From: Purpureocillium takamizusanense
Lineage: Eukaryota > Ascomycota > Sordariomycetes > Hypocreales > Ophiocordycipitaceae
DNA: 64,000 bases
Reading direction: 5' to 3'
Assembly (NCBI RefSeq): GCF_022605165.1
Contig: NC_063070.1
Location: 2,232,001 to 2,296,000 of the forward strand
Under the pieces are notes generated by a model. That model was not told the DNA's origin, ran no database searches, and saw nothing but the letters and a program-made list of their open reading frames with translations. Shown piece after piece: positions 40,451 to 54,536 of this stretch (the first letter of the stretch is position 1; each line of letters opens with the position of its first letter). A program made the translations under genes and the position numbers.

Positions 40451-43400
40451 CGGTTTTTACCCTACTACTAACCGACGAGGCTGGGCGATGCTCGTGCGCC
40501 CGCCGGGCTCTCGGAAGGCTTGCCCGCCAGGGACAAGGCTCGTTGCGGCCAACTTGGGTCGATGAGTGCTACTACTAGTCGCCCGTCGCGGGTGCTGCTG
40601 CTGCCGCCGCTTGGTGGATGCGGCCGGGGTAGGTTGGCGGCGCGCAGAGGTCATCACACATGGCAAAGCGTGATGGCGCCTCAGTCCCCGTCCGGCATGT
40701 CGGGCGTATGTAATGTCGGCGGGCCCCGCCCTCGACGGGCGGCCGTCTTCGTCTTTGTTACCGTCTGTGCTTGTCCGTGCTCAGGCGCCTGCTGCCACTC
40801 ATCGAGCGTACGAGCGGGGGCTGTGTGTTGTTGTTGCCGGGGGCGAAGGAGGGTGACGAGACACGGGCAGGCGACGCGTGAGAGAGCAGAGGGGGGCCGC
40901 GATATATGGCCGTCGGGGTACGTAGCGAGATGCTCGAGGGCCGCCGTGTCTGGCCGCCGCCCTGGGGCCCGGGTGGGTTCGGTCGGTCACGCGGGTGAGG
41001 CGCGAGGCGGGGCGGCGGTGGTCTGTCTGCACTGCAGTACGTAGTGTATGCGAATGGGCGCGGGCGTGTCTCGGAGTGTGGAAGCGCCGGTGTCCAAGGT
41101 ATGACGGGAGGCTCGAGGGAGGCGATGAAATGGCGTGACGAGGAGGAGGAGGATGGAGGAGGACGAAGGAGAGGAGAAGAGGGAGGCAAAAGGTGGTGGT
41201 GGTGGTAAGGTGACGAAGAGGGATGAAGTCGCAGAGTGACGACACTAACACGGGCTACCTCGAGGCACCTAAACTTGCTCGCTGCGCTGCACTGCGCTGC
41301 GCTGTGCGTCAGAGCCGCCAACAAGTACCCGAAAGGTACTGCATTGCAGCACAGGGGGCTGTCGCATCTCTAGTGGCTCGGCTCCCTGCCCAGCAGCCGC
41401 CAATTGGAAGGGGCGAGCGAGCCTGGAGCGGTTGCAAGTTTCGGTCAGGGGCGTCAAACTCTCCCAACATGGGAGGTTGCAGGGTGCCTGTGCAAATCAA
41501 TTTGGTGCCCTCGAAATGTTGGGTACGAGATGCGATGCAAGGGAGAGGCCTTTCGTTTATCATCTGTTCTGAAAACACGCCATCGCATCATCTCAATGAC
41601 CAAAAAGGTTGACGCGCACGTAAAATCGAGTAAGGGACGAACACCGTCGTATCAAGACTTGGGCTTTGTATTCCCCCATTGCCTCATCAAAGCGACAATA
41701 CCCCAGGTGAGGTCCTTCGTTCGTGGTGGCCGTTGCGGGAAGGCCGCCGCCCCCGTGTCTTAGAAGAACGAGCGGTGGACCATCCAGTCAACGCCATTGC
41801 AAAAACGGTCAACCACACACAAGGCGTGCTTTCGCTGGTCCACCCGTCACAGGGGCATAGAGTTTGCACTCGCATCCACGCAACATCTCGTGCGAGATGC
41901 GCGCCTCCTTTTTGGTTAGTATGACAGAAAGGACGAGAAAGAGAGAAAGAGAGAGAGGGAGACAGGAGTGAGAAATGGTGAAAAACAAAGTAAAATAAAT
42001 CAACACAAATGAACGGCCAAAGGCTGGTGGCCTTGGGCGAAACCACCATCACCACTCAACTTCGCAACCCCCCCTATCGTCGCACTCGATTAGCAGTCGC
42101 CTTGATGCTGGATACCATGTCTTCGTGTACACGAATCAAGCCCTTGCTGTGACATCGTACGTACATACATATGTAGCTGGTCTCGGCCCGCCTGCCGACT
42201 TACACGGCCCCCCGCATCCATTCGTACCTCTTTGGAGGTATTTCCGAAGACCGCTCATCATTTGTTTATTTACGGCATTCCTGCCCCATGTTCTCAACGG
42301 CAAATATATGAAAGCAACGTGTACGTTCTGTATGGCACCAGATCTCACATAGTCGCCCAACGTGTGGCCCCCCTCCCCCAACCATAACTCCTGGTCTCCT
42401 GCGGCCCCCCAGGCGGCCCCGTCGACATGATCGCCTCAAAAAGGCCCCCAAAGGGGGACGACCCGCTCGACAAGACAACAGATGGCCGGGAATTGGCCTA
42501 CATCCCCCCGTCTATCGCATTTCGCGAGCAACATCCGAACGACACGAGGCGGTCTGCGGAGCGAAAGCCGTCGGCGGGGGCCAGGCGTCAAGTGCATCGT
42601 CAATGCAGTGTGCAACGTTAGTAGCTAGAACGCCTCACTCACTGCCCGCGTCGCATGTCCAACCTTCTCACACCTCTCTCCGTATATCCACCACTGCCAG
42701 CGCGCATACTTTGTACATACATACATACACATGCACATGCACGCGAAAACGCACGTGCACGACACGCCCCTTCTGACGCCCGATACCGACTTCTCGTCTC
42801 TATTATTGCCCCCCCTTGCCTTGAGAACCTCATCCCCCAGCACCCACTGCTGTCGTAGGCTGTCCTGACGACAGCTTGCGGGGGCCCTGCTGTTGCTGGT
42901 TGATCGGGCATTCATTACCCCTGCGCCCCTTTTCGGCCCGCGGAGTTCGAGTGTGTGTGTGCCTCACGTTATTAGGCACAGCGGTATCCCTTGGGGGCCC
43001 ACCCACTCAAAGAGTTTGCATGTATATCCAAAGTATTCAGCGTGGGCACTGTACGAACCAGATGATGGTTGCAAAAGCATGTACAAAGTACACTGTTGGT
43101 CTTGGAAGTACCTGCTTGTCGCTTGTCAGTCAGGCCCGATCAGCGTCTACGTATGTCCCGCGATCGGCGACGGGTTGTCGTGGTTGCTCCCCCGTGTGCG
43201 GCACACAAAGGTCCGATTTCTCAACTTGCTTTTCCGCATCACCGCCGTTAACATCGACATCGACATCATTAGGGAGCCGGCCCGCGGGGAACTTGGGCCT
43301 ACGTCCGGCCGGAAGGTTGGACTGGTGGAACGAGCCGGGAGAACAGCAGGGTCACATGTCATCATGTCATGTCACCTCTCTGTCTCGCCTCTCTTTCCTC

Positions 43401-44017
43401 TTTCCTGCTGCCCTGCCCTGCCCTGCCCTGCCATGCCTGCCCCCTACCCCCAAGCCTGCCGCGGTGGAGCCGCCGCGTCTACGGCGAAAAGGGCAAGCCG
43501 GGCCTCTGCAAAAAAGATGGACAGCGAGTAATACGAACGGCATTTAGAGAATTCCTTTGCTCTGGAATAGCTGTACCAAGAAGTCCGCGGTGGCACAATA
43601 CAGCTTACTCTGGTTCAATCTCAGGAGGCGCGTCGTGCTTGATTATCATTAAGTGACCTCTTCGTTGGCCGAAGTCATGTATGTTTCTTTTTTCAGAATA
43701 ATCATAAGACGAAGGAGATGAAAAAGGCTCCCTGACTATCGAATTGAAAAAGAATTGACACATACAAGGCGTAGATAGGCATCGCCTGCCGAGTATCCAA
43801 GGGTCGGGGCAAAAGAGGGGGAAGGGGGATTCAAAGCTGTCTTCCTCACACACACTGCACGTCACTCGCACCCGTCCACCTGCCGTCCGTCTGCTTGTCT
43901 CTCCCGCGGCCAGGGACAGGGAGAGGAAGAAATTAAATCAGCCTGACCGAGCGGGACGCCTCTTGGTTACACGGCATCCAATGCTCCTCCGTACATGACG
44001 GGAGAGTGCCCTTCAAG

Positions 44018-44022
<5 letters not shown>

Positions 44023-44055
<33 letters not shown>
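44023..44055. repeat. (CA)n microsatellite
   Basis: Uninterrupted CA run of about 16 units in intergenic DNA. Confidence 0.95.
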
Positions 44056-44057
<2 letters not shown>

Positions 44058-45699
44058 CAAGAAGCTTTCTCCTCCACCTCCGTGGCTCATGGTTGCCGGC
44101 CGGCCGGTCTTCAGCAAGGAGTAGCAGTACGCCGACGCCAAAAGCACAGTCAGTTTTCTTTCGACGCTGTGTTACTCCGGGCGGCGCCCCGAGATGACAG
44201 TTCGCGCCCATGTCCATGCCCTCACAATCCTTTATTTTTTTTTTCAAACTTTCTCAGCTGCTGCGGATGCTGGTCGCCCCCATTACCCCCCTTCCCCTTC
44301 CGCGGACTCAGGGTCGCACACCAGCCTCAGCGGCCCCCAGAAAATCCGAACGGATGGACGACTGAGGAACTGACAGAGGGTAGGTACTACTGTACTGATA
44401 CCTCCGTCTCCTTTTTGACCCTGAGTAGAAAAGTGCATCGTCCGTTCTATGACTGTGGCACGTAGTACTACGAACACACCGCTCTAGCTGCTGCTGCTGC
44501 TGCAGGATATTGGGGCGCAGTCAAAGATGGGGTGACCTGGCGGCGACTGGAAAATGCACATTCCAATTTTCCTTTGCCGTTTTGGCCTCCGAGCAATTTT
44601 GCATGCGAAGTAACATCGGGGCCATTTCGACATTTTCAGGCCCGGCCCCATGTACCGTTTGTTCCCCCTAGTACCTAGTCTTTCTCGATAAACCAGGACG
44701 ATATACATACAACCCAGAGGGGGGGGGGGACCAAAGTGACTTGCACACCTGCTATCAATGCCATCCGACTGACCTCCACTTCTCATGGCTCTCTCAGGTA
44801 TCGATATTGTTGTTGTTGTCGTCGTCGTCATGTTGACGACGCAAAGGTGCCTCCTGCCGTGTACAGGCTTCCGCTGACCTATCGTTGCTCTTGTGTATTA
44901 ATGTGCATAAGCGCGAACCCCGGCAAATATTTTTTTCTGACACCGTGATTCGCGAGGCATTCCGGGAGATCGGTTTGGGGGGCACAGCGACGAGGGGGGA
45001 GGGGGTCCCCTTGTTTGGCTACTGTCTGTATGTTTGGGCTGGGCTGTTGGTTCGTCGGGGCTTCCTTCTCACACCCCTCCTCGCCCCTATCCATCCCCTT
45101 TCTTTGAGCGAGTCATCGGTTGAGGCTGAAAAAGCTCGTGTGTGCTCCTGACAGGGTACATGGGGGTTTCCTTCCGTTGCAGGCTTGCTAGCACACCACC
45201 ATGAGGTATCTTGCCTGGTTGCCTTGTCTGTCGTGCAGTCTTTTTGCACCAACAAAATAGTGCACAGTATACATATATTTCGTACGTACGAGCAACGAGG
45301 TTCTACACGCATGCCAAGTCATGTACCCACGTACACACACACACAGACCGCACGCCTGTAGAGATAGCTGTTTACGTTGGTCAATATCATTACTACGTTA
45401 GCATTTGCCTACCTACCTATTATTGAAGTAACTATTCCTCCCCAATTCTACACCGCTCTGCTCAGCCCCAAGCAAGACATCATCTGCCGTGCGTCCGTGC
45501 ATCCGTCATGGTCCTAAACAAATACCGAACTCCCCAACACACTGCGAGAAAGTAGTTGACTGACCTCATCATCCAGCATATGAAAGCACCGATGTCGTCA
45601 GTTACTTGATAACTAACTTAGTCACTTCGTTAAGTCGTGGTAGCCGATCTGCGGTCCAGCCACACTAGGATGTGGCGCCCCCCTTCGCAGCAAGATAGT

Positions 45700-45757
45700 A
45701 AAAAAGCAAAAAAAGCAAAAAAAAAAAAAAAGAGAGAGAGAGAGAGAAAAGGGGGGG
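45700..45757. repeat. Purine tract: poly-A, GA repeat and G-run
   Basis: A nearly pure purine strand that moves from A-runs through GA repeats to seven G residues. Such tracts can form triplex DNA and disturb assemblies. Confidence 0.85.
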
Positions 45758-48700
45758 CCAACTGACTTTACTTGGTCTATCGGTAGCACACCCAAGTGTG
45801 GAAGGAGGACTGCACAGCAGGAGAGGGAGAGGTTGCTGTTTCGACGAAACACAGGCCCGCGGGCCGCAACGGGCCCGCCCGCCCGGCCGACCGACCTCTG
45901 TCGGCCACGCGCCCGCGGCGCACAGGTCATACGCGCCCGCGCCCGAACCGCCCTCTGGCCCGTTTCACCAGCCGCCTTTGGACAACAAAATTAAAATCAA
46001 AATTGAGAGAAATCCCCCGCCCCCTCGCTGCGACCGTCTAAAGTCAACCCCATCATTGACTGCGCCGCGCAAACCCGTCGGGTTGTTGCTCGTCGTTTTG
46101 CCTATATTACACGCATGTATGCATGTTATACTGGTGGTGCGTGTTTACGGTCCCGACCTCACGGGAAAGTACGGATCAAATACCTTTCTTGCTTTCTTCT
46201 TGCGCCTGCATCACACACTCACTCACGCCGCCCGCCCGCCCACCGAGCGTCCGTTACGGCTTCATGTTGCGCAGGTGAGACGTCGTCGACAATCCCTCCC
46301 CCAACCTCACCCCTGGTCCAAAACCTCAACCCCTGGTTCGACGGGTGGCCTGGTCGAAAAAACGGGACGGCCCGCCAAGAGGGCCCTCTCCTCAGCTCGA
46401 ACGCGCCCGTGCTTGTAGTACGTACATACATTACATGGCATGCTAACGTACTAACTACTAGTTAGGTACCAACTTATAGTAGTTATGAGTTAGTTGGTAC
46501 TCCGCACATTTGAAACGGTCCGGAGCGAGACCCCGTCCGCGGCCCCCAGGACCAGGGTTTGCCGGCACCGAACGTCTCACGGCCCTCCGACGCCCTGGAC
46601 GTAGACCTCCAAGCACACCGTGGCCGCCATGACGCGCTGTCTTATCGTTTGTACAGAAGGGAAATACGAAGGGGTGCTGCGTAGGCCGCCTGACTCGCCC
46701 CTGCATCGCCTGCGCTCGCTGCTTTGCCTGTCCTGTCTTGCCGGCGGTCAATCCGCCTTTAAGGCCACCGCCACCGCCGCCGCCGCCGCCCATGGCATGG
46801 GCCGTAGCCTGGGCCAGGCCAGGCCAGGCCAGGCCGACCCGACTACGTACGTACTACACGCTCAACTCGAATCGTGGTATCCGGAACGGTACACGTCCCC
46901 AGCACGCAAGCCCAACCCTCTTGCTCGGCCGGCCCAGTGGCTTTCCATCGTCTGTCGATGACCAACTCCCCGATCTGATCTTCCTCTGCTTGCCACTCCC
47001 CACCAAGCAATAGCCAGACACCATCACCATTGACCGTTGCCGCGAGATGCGTCTCAGTCTCGATCTGGCAAGGGACAGACAGCCCATGTCCAGAGCCTCA
47101 GCCTCGATGAGAGAGGTAGGCCTCCGGGCCTACGCTGGCCCAGGTAAGATTTTCTTGCCCCCCCCTGGGGGCCTCCTGTCCTGTCCTGTCCCCGTCCTTG
47201 AGTCTACCATTCTGCCCCCACAGTATACGGCGCTGCCCACGCAAGATGCGTGCGCGTGCGCGTGCGCCGGGGGGGGGCGAAACGGCCAAGCCAGGCCCCC
47301 TTCTTCCCCTTCCGCCCCCAGCAAGTGACCGTCCGGCTCGACGTGCCTCGACGTGCGCGGCTGCATGTGGGCATGCGTGCAGCATGTGCGTCCTGAGTGT
47401 ATACATGAGGCGCGTCCGATGGCCAAGAGCTTGCCTTGCCGGCTTGTATGATGCCTGCCTGCTGCCTGTCTGCGTCCCGTTTTGCAGGCTGCTTGCTTGC
47501 TTTCTCGCGTCAGAACAGCCCCTCTCCTCGCCTCTCCCCTCCCCACCGGCCCAAAAGGCATCGAACCCTGGCCTTACTGCCCCTTCCTCCCGTCCTCTTT
47601 CTGCACGCCCCTCCCCGTCAGGTCAGGCCTGCCGTATCCAACTGTCATCGCCGTTGGGGGTGGGCGGTGGGCGACGGTCGTGGCGGCTCCGTGGTAGTTA
47701 GAGTGGTCCCATCTCGGCCGCTTGCCGTGGTGCGTGCATGCAGTCCGGGGCCAGGGAGCAGCTGCATCCGCCTACTACTAGCAGTCGACTCTCTGGCAGC
47801 GGCGGAGTTGTCAACTCGCTCTGTTGGGGCCCTGCGTGGATGCCCCATGGAATGACATGTACATGGTCCCCGACATGGCCCCCCCCCCATCTCTCGTACA
47901 GTACCGTGAAAGGAGACAGGGAGGGTCGTTGGGCAGTCAGACGATCCAGCTCCATGGCGATCGGTGTCCCGCTGACAGGTCGCGTACATGACCGCAATAG
48001 TCAAGCCGGGGCCTTCACGCTGGCCCATATGCTCTTGGACACGTGCGACGAGCGCGTCGTGTCGCAGATGAATTCAGCAAGCTTCGCGTATCCGCGGTGG
48101 CTGCGGTGGCGGCGACGGTCTCTGTCGCGCACAGGCAAACTCCCAAGAAGTGGTTCTCTGAAGCATGTCCGGAAATTGCAGTATCTGGGTTGAAGATCAC
48201 CCCCCTCGGCAAGGTCCCAGGCCTAGCCGGCGGCCGCCGGCGGCCGCCTCGATCGTGCTCGCTCGCTGTACGCCACCAAGACGGGTCATGTCGTATACCG
48301 CAAGCTCAACCTCCGAGTCGTTCAGTCTCAACCGGTGTGACTGTGGCTGCCTCGGCTCACGAGGCCGTTTTGCTTCAGCGATCGCGGACGCAGAAACAGC
48401 GGCATAGCAGCTTGCTGTGTCATGCTACAACGCAACTCGTCCCACCTAGGGGGCTTTGAGGACGAGAGACGCGGCGAGAGACGGCAGGATTGGGCATCCG
48501 GCTGTAGTATATCAATGTTCAAGGCACAGCTAGACGCCCCGTGAGGAGTCGCAAGAACTGTGGGGCGATGTGAAGACCAGAACCTCTCGGTGGCTTTGGC
48601 TACTCGATGTCGGATCATGCAGCTTGGAAACCGGACGTAGCGCGGTTCCTGGACCCTCGGGCTCCCGGCCCAGCCGTCGCCTGCCACGTTGATGTCGCCG

Positions 48701-51700
48701 GCCCCCGTCGCTTATCCATACCCCCCTCCCTGGTGCCGAGGATGAGCGCGAGAGAGACACTGTGATCAAGTTTTGTCTGGGGCGCCAGTCACGGCCACTG
48801 GGGCCGGCGGATCTCCCCACTGAAGAAGGATCTGGTCATTCATGTGAGGCGAGCGGTATGCACGGGGAAACATGCCTTTTGGTCCATCCCGGCCATGATG
48901 CCACCCCCATCCGCCACTGACTCGGCTCAACTGCAGCGGCGCCTTGGTGCGTCCATTCGCCTGCATCCACCCTGCCCCGACGGTCGTGCCAGTCGCGGTC
49001 CCCGGCCGGACCCCCCTCCGCCCCCTGGCAGCCCTTCGGCCAGGAAATACCGCCTGCCGCGAGTCTCGCGCCGAGGGGAGCGAGATGAGGCCAAGTCAAA
49101 CGCGTAGCATACCGTCCATTGGGCATCATGACCACCTAAAGCAGCCGTAGCCCGCAGAGCGAACATATGTTGTGACCAGTGTTGGCTGCCAGCTGGTCTG
49201 CAAGCCCGGCCAAGCCCAAAGGCACATGCCGACCGGATGTCCGCTTACGCCGACGCGGTTGATGCTCGTTGGCGCCGCGGTGAGCAGTGATCGAAGATGC
49301 AGAATTCTTTCTTCAAGAGACGAGCGAAGAAGACGGACGAAGCAACGCGGTTGGGGTGTCGTGCCCGAGTTCGGCTAGGAGGCTGTAGTGGACCGAGAAG
49401 AAGCAGATCCTAAGACTCTCTCTCTCTGCGCACGGTGCCGGAGCTGCCAAGCTGGTCAGTGCCTGGTGAAAAAGAATAAACATTCGCCAAGTAGCGTCTC
49501 TGCTGAGGATCAGATCCCGCAGGAGGTTCCCCAGGAATAATCGACCCCTATCGCCGACGGAGGGCTGTGATGCCGCCAAGGGGGAGAGGCGCGTGTCTTC
49601 AACGGCGGCCGCTCCACCAGGCCACGGCCGCCTTCTGCGCCGTCCTTCGTCCGCAGTCCATCAAGGCAAGGCAGCAGACGCCATGCCATCCCATGCCATG
49701 CTGGGGGGTGTCCAGCCTTATAGACGAACCACAGCCCCGGCGCACACCGAGAATTGACTGACGTCTGCCCAGCGGCCGCTGGCCCGTTGGGAGTCGGTCG
49801 ACCTCTGACACAACGCGACACTTGTCCCTCCTTCAAGGGACGAACCATTACGCCCCACGCGGCCGCAGATCTGGACACCACCCTTTCTGGCTCCGGCCTC
49901 AATAAACAACAAACAGGCATGAATTCAGAAGCCAATAGGGCCGTGGTGGATAGGCGGGCGACACGCGGGCATCCATCATCGTTCATAGTAACGGCCACGC
50001 ATCGTGCAGCGCGATGTGACCGAATCCGTCCAAGAGCAAGAAAGGCGTGGGCATTAGGGTCAATGCCCAATCACAAGACTGGTTTGGCTTCTGCGGCACA
50101 TGGCCTAGAGCAACTGCCTGGAAGAGGTTGGTCAGGCCGCTATTGCAATTGACCTCTGTGATGCGTAGGGAGTTGTCGTTTGCTTCCTTTCGCGTTGGGT
50201 AGCTTGGCTGCTCAAGCATCTCCTCTGCACTCACTTTTTGCCCGCGTCCGTGTTACAGCTCGAAGCTCTGCGGATGTCGCTGCCGTGGGACCAGGTACCG
50301 TCGGCCCTTTATTGGGGAGAGAATCTCTCGCCTTCCAAACGCTCCTGGCCTGCCGGCATTTGTTGAGAGCGTCGGTCAAACTGGCAGCTGGCCGCGACCC
50401 CTAGCCCAAGTTGAGTGCACTTGACCCGCCAATGGGCCAAATATGAGGCGCAACGAAAGCCCTGTAGAAAGTCCACGGCTTACGCGAGAAAGGCGCTCCT
50501 GGTCTGGATGTGCCGGCACTGCAGGAACTTGCTTTTCGCACACAAGAGTCTGTCAGAGAGAGTGAGAACCCCCCCGGCTGGCCTTGTCCGGTGCTGTGAC
50601 CCCCTTCCCCCACCACCCGCCCCCCTCCGCGTTCCCAACCCAGCCAGGAACGTGCTAGGCACCGCTCGCCGCAGAGCAGGGGCCAGGTAGTGAGGGGGGT
50701 GTCGCTGGTGCCTTACCCCTATGGGGGCGTGGGTGTGAGCGTCTCTGCATGATGATGATGGAAAGATGGCAGCAAAAGTATGGGGCAGGGCGAGGTACGG
50801 ATACCCAATCCCTCGCATCGAAGCCTCTTTATCCCGCAGGGAACAACCCGATAATGACGACGTTGGCCCGTGTGAGGCAGAGTGTTCGTTGGTCCCGCTG
50901 CGGATAGGTGGAAGCCATGTACACATGTGTGCGTCTACCTTATGTACGTGCGTATGTGCGGCACGTAAAGCAGGAAAGGTAGCTACTTAGTACTGTACGT
51001 ACATAGGTGTGCTATGTATCAGGCGCGTGGGATGTCGAGGCGAGCATGAGGCAAGTGTCGAGACGGAAAATTGGGCTGTGGTCAGACAGGTATAAGTTAG
51101 CTTGTGTATCCCCAGCACGGATGGCCATGGAGTTGAGGAATCCACCGAGCACATACCTACAGGCGAGCAAGACTGTCTTCCCGGAGTCCATTGGGAGAGG
51201 CCAACATCGCCAGTGCCTGCGGAGCCACAAGCGACCGGCAATCTCGAAGCATCCCAAGGCAAACCGCCGCACCCGGCGTTTCTGTCGCCACCCGCCGCCG
51301 GCTCTTCGATTGACGGCCCCGGACGCTAATACACCATCTTCAAAGGCCCTGTAAGTAAGTGGTGGCTCGCAACGGCCAGAAAGATTGTGAGTGCTTGAGA
51401 CGGGGCCCCCCTCCCTCTCCCTCCCCAGTGGGAAGCGGCGGCGGCGGCGGCTGCTACCTCCTGACCCGCGGCGAGAGGGACGGAAATGTGGCCCCAGTTG
51501 GCAGACGACGGAGTCCAGGGGGCACTCCGTCGGCACGGCTTCAGTGGCTGACGACCTTGGCCGCTTTGCACTGCAGCGGCAGCGGCAGCGGCAGCGGCAG
51601 GAAGCACAGCAGGCTCTCTCTTCCTTTTCCTCCTTCCCGCCCTCCACTCTCTGACTCCTCGGTCCGTTCACTGTCAGCCGCGCCGCCGCCCTGCGGCCGA

Positions 51701-51719
51701 CACGTTCGCGGCGACCGCC

Positions 51720-52239
51720 ATGTGTTATTTCGACCAGACGCGCTGGAGCTGCGGGTACTGGCGATGGGGCCACTTCCGTCAGCAGTGCAACAAGGAGTAC
51801 CGGATGGGCGAAACGTGTGGGCTCAAGCTCGTCTACGAGACAAGAGTCGAGTCGGACGTGTGTAAGCTCTGTCACGACACCGAGAAGAAGCAGAGGCGGT
51901 ACGACAAGATGTCTCGGGACGTACAGCGCTGGCAGCGCGAAGGCAACCGCAATGCCACCATCGAGCGCACATGTGGTGAGATGCAAGACGTGCTGGGCCA
52001 GATCTATCGTATGCGCGAGGAGCACGACCACAGGCTACAATCGCTTGGACAGGTACGAATTACCCCGCCACCCTCATTGGCAACGGAGAACGGGAACGAT
52101 GTAGAAAGACGCAAGGGGAAGAGGGGGAGGGGCAGCATCATTGATGGGGGCCAAGGATTGAGATGGGGGGAGGCAGGCAGTGCCAGTTCCCGTCCGGGCA
52201 CGACGAGCCGTGGCTAACTCGGACGCCTTGCTCTAGTGA
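51720..52239 (+). CDS. Cysteine-rich small protein of unknown function
   Basis: Model: exon 51720-52052, intron 52053-52236, exon 2 opening directly with the stop TGA; 111 aa. If the intron is kept the frame stays open to 52217 and gives 165 aa with a basic, Gly-rich tail. Seen: MCYFDQTRWSCGYWRWGHFR, several Cys pairs (C2, C11, C24, C33, C48, C51 in VCKLCHD), then a charged helical half with RRYDKMSRDVQRWQREGN and CGEMQDVLGQIYRMREEHD. The composition and the abrupt change to low complexity after the donor argue for splicing; the intron has CTAAC and CTCTAG. The CxxC could bind zinc. I do not recognise the family. Confidence 0.65.
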
Positions 52240-54536
52240 GAAGACCGGGGGCCGGCGGGAGAGGCTTGTTGCATTTGCGAAACGCCATGACGAGACGACA
52301 ACGACGACAACAGTAACAATAGATTGTCCGACGCGATAGAACGGGGAACCAAGGCCGCAATGCCGCAGGATCGGCCGGAAAGCATCTCGCTCCTCTTCAA
52401 GGTGGGAGAAAAAGTCTGTTCCACAGGGCAGCAACAGGGCAGGGGTGGCTCTTCTGGAAGTGAGCCGGCGTTTCGCCAAAATGGCTCGAAGAAGGCGGAA
52501 GAGAGGGACGAGGGGGGCGAAGGAAGAGAGGCACAGAAGCCATAACTGCGGAAGGGTGCACAAAAAAAACAGGAAAAATCGCCGGCGCTTTTGTTTCGCT
52601 TATTGTTTAACTTACGACCCTGGAGATTTGTCTCGGCGCGGATCCCATGTAGAACGGCGAGCACTCCTTTGCATCTCTGATGGATACCTGGTAATAACTT
52701 ACCTCACCTACCTCACTTGCTTAGGTACCTACCTACCTTAGTACACAGGCATGCTAAACAGCGCCTAATGGATCGGTGCATCATGGCACCCTCAACCGCC
52801 TGCTGCCCTCGAGACTGGCGCTCTTGGCTTGTGCTTGTTGGAACGTCAATGTGTGGGCAATAACTCTTGCCTGTGGGTCATTGTGCGAGTGACCAAGGGC
52901 TGTGCATGGCAAAGGAAGAACGTGACTGAGGCGAGGTGCGGTCACCTGCGAGTCCCGCGTTGACTACTCACCTCGTTGGGAGCCGGGATCGGGCGTACAT
53001 TCTAGCATAACATGCCTACCTTGGGTAATTGCTCTGTAGCTTCGTGCCAGTTTCTGCGGTTAACCCTGGGAGCAGCCCTGGCGCTCTGCTGAACAACGAA
53101 CTCTGCGGGCGTCGACTGTGGCCAGGGCCAGTCAACGCAGCCATGGCGTGCCAGCATCCCGGTCTGCCCGCCTGGTCCCAGAGCGGCCACTACAGAGGTG
53201 CCTGGGGTTTGATGGTGCAGCAGCTGCACTGTGTCCTCCCCTGATGGAGCGTTGGATTCGCTTATCGGGGTTGTGGCCTGTCTGCGTCAGCCCAGTTGCC
53301 CGTCTCTGCCGAACAAGCGGGCAGACCGGGGAAGGCGCGCCGCCAGGCTGGGAACATCGATCTGGAGGGCGTAACGCCCTAACGCTCCTCGTCTTCATAC
53401 GTCAATCCGATGGCAGCCTGACCGTGGTTACCCAAATGCAGCCTGGGTACCGTGACAAACGCAGGACGCAAGCGAGCGGGAGGTGCTGCGGCGAGGTGCC
53501 TGTCGGTGGGGTGGAGCCGTCGGCGCTGGTGGACGTTCGTTGCTGGTCTTTCTCGCCGCGGGCCGGTCCATCTAGCGTTTAAATGAGGTCATTGGGACTG
53601 GACGAGTATCCTTGGCAGCGCATGAGGAGCTGGCCTTCTTTCGGGGAGACATGACCTAACGGCCTGGCAGTTCGCCCCGTTCGACGGTGCCTGGGTTATT
53701 TACGGCTTTGACACGTTTGCTGTCAGCCAAAAGACGCAACACGATGGCGGTCCCGAAGGCTTGGGGCAGCCTGCGGCAAGATCCTTGTCAGCCCACCCCC
53801 CGCTGGGGCCACGGAACTAGGGCAGCGGTGCGAGCCGAAGCCGGAGAAACCACAGGCTAGAGGCGTTTCCGACGGTAGACCTGACGACCATCCTGGCAGC
53901 TAACGCATTCCACTAGCACGCTGCGCACGTGTCTGACGCTCAATGGGCATTTTTGCGGTGAAGAACTGGTCCCGGTCGCTCCCAACCCTGTTGTCGCTTA
54001 TGACTTTGGTTGGCAAAACGGCAACAAGGACCAGAAAAAAAAACTCAGCAAAGGACGACGACCCGGAATAAGACCCGCCCAATACCGAAAGGTTAGTCCT
54101 TATGGGGCCCGTTGGGGGGGGCCTCGCGCAGGTGAATATCTGCAATTCCATTGGTGTGTTTCTGAGTCTGTTTGTACAAGTGCTTTGGTCATGCGCACAG
54201 AAATAAAATCTCTTGAATATCCCACTGAAACGGACAAGGGTGAGAGGAAGCTGAAGGAGACCCGCACAGCGCGGCGGTCTGCTGGCAAGACAGGAAAGTT
54301 TCTTGTCGCAGACGAGATATCTCGGCGCTCCTCCCGGTGCGATCACCTTGGGTATCAGGAAAAAGGAAAGAGTTGTCCAGCGTGTACGTCCGTCGAATCT
54401 CATGAGCTTCTACTGACGAGATATTCCCGTGGAGAGTCGCGCCCGGGAGCCAATGCTCGCACGAAGCCGCGGCGCTGACGGGTCCAGTACCGGGCGTGCG
54501 GCCGTGGGGCCGTGCGTCCGTTTCAGGCCCGATGGT
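52240..54536. other. Intergenic region before the LAMTOR1-like gene
   Basis: 2.3 kb without a supportable gene. TACC/GGTAC repeats at 52690-52742. Open frames at 53118-53582 and 53900-54403 match nothing known. Confidence 0.5.

Larger units (their letters stand above)
40451..51719. other. 11.3-kb gene-poor region
   Basis: No open frame here shows a known motif, plausible splice chain or protein-like composition; the longer ones (42876-43547, 45798-46418, 49510-50070) are Arg/Pro/Ser-rich. It is rich in simple repeats: CA at 44023-44055, A- and GA-tracts at 45700-45755, GGCCA at 46812-46835, CCCTG near 43408-43436, and many GTAC/TACGTA palindromes. No RIP signature, so it is not an old repeat cluster of that kind. 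Non-coding RNA genes cannot be excluded. Confidence 0.5.

Noticed and set aside
42876..43547. 223-residue plus-strand open frame in the gene desert
   Set aside because: Contains CCCTG repeats and no domain; a second frame is equally open.
43605..43625. Second tRNA-like T-arm (TCTGG-TTCAATC-TCAGG)
   Set aside because: The stem pairs only with wobbles, and the upstream sequence lacks a complementary acceptor strand.
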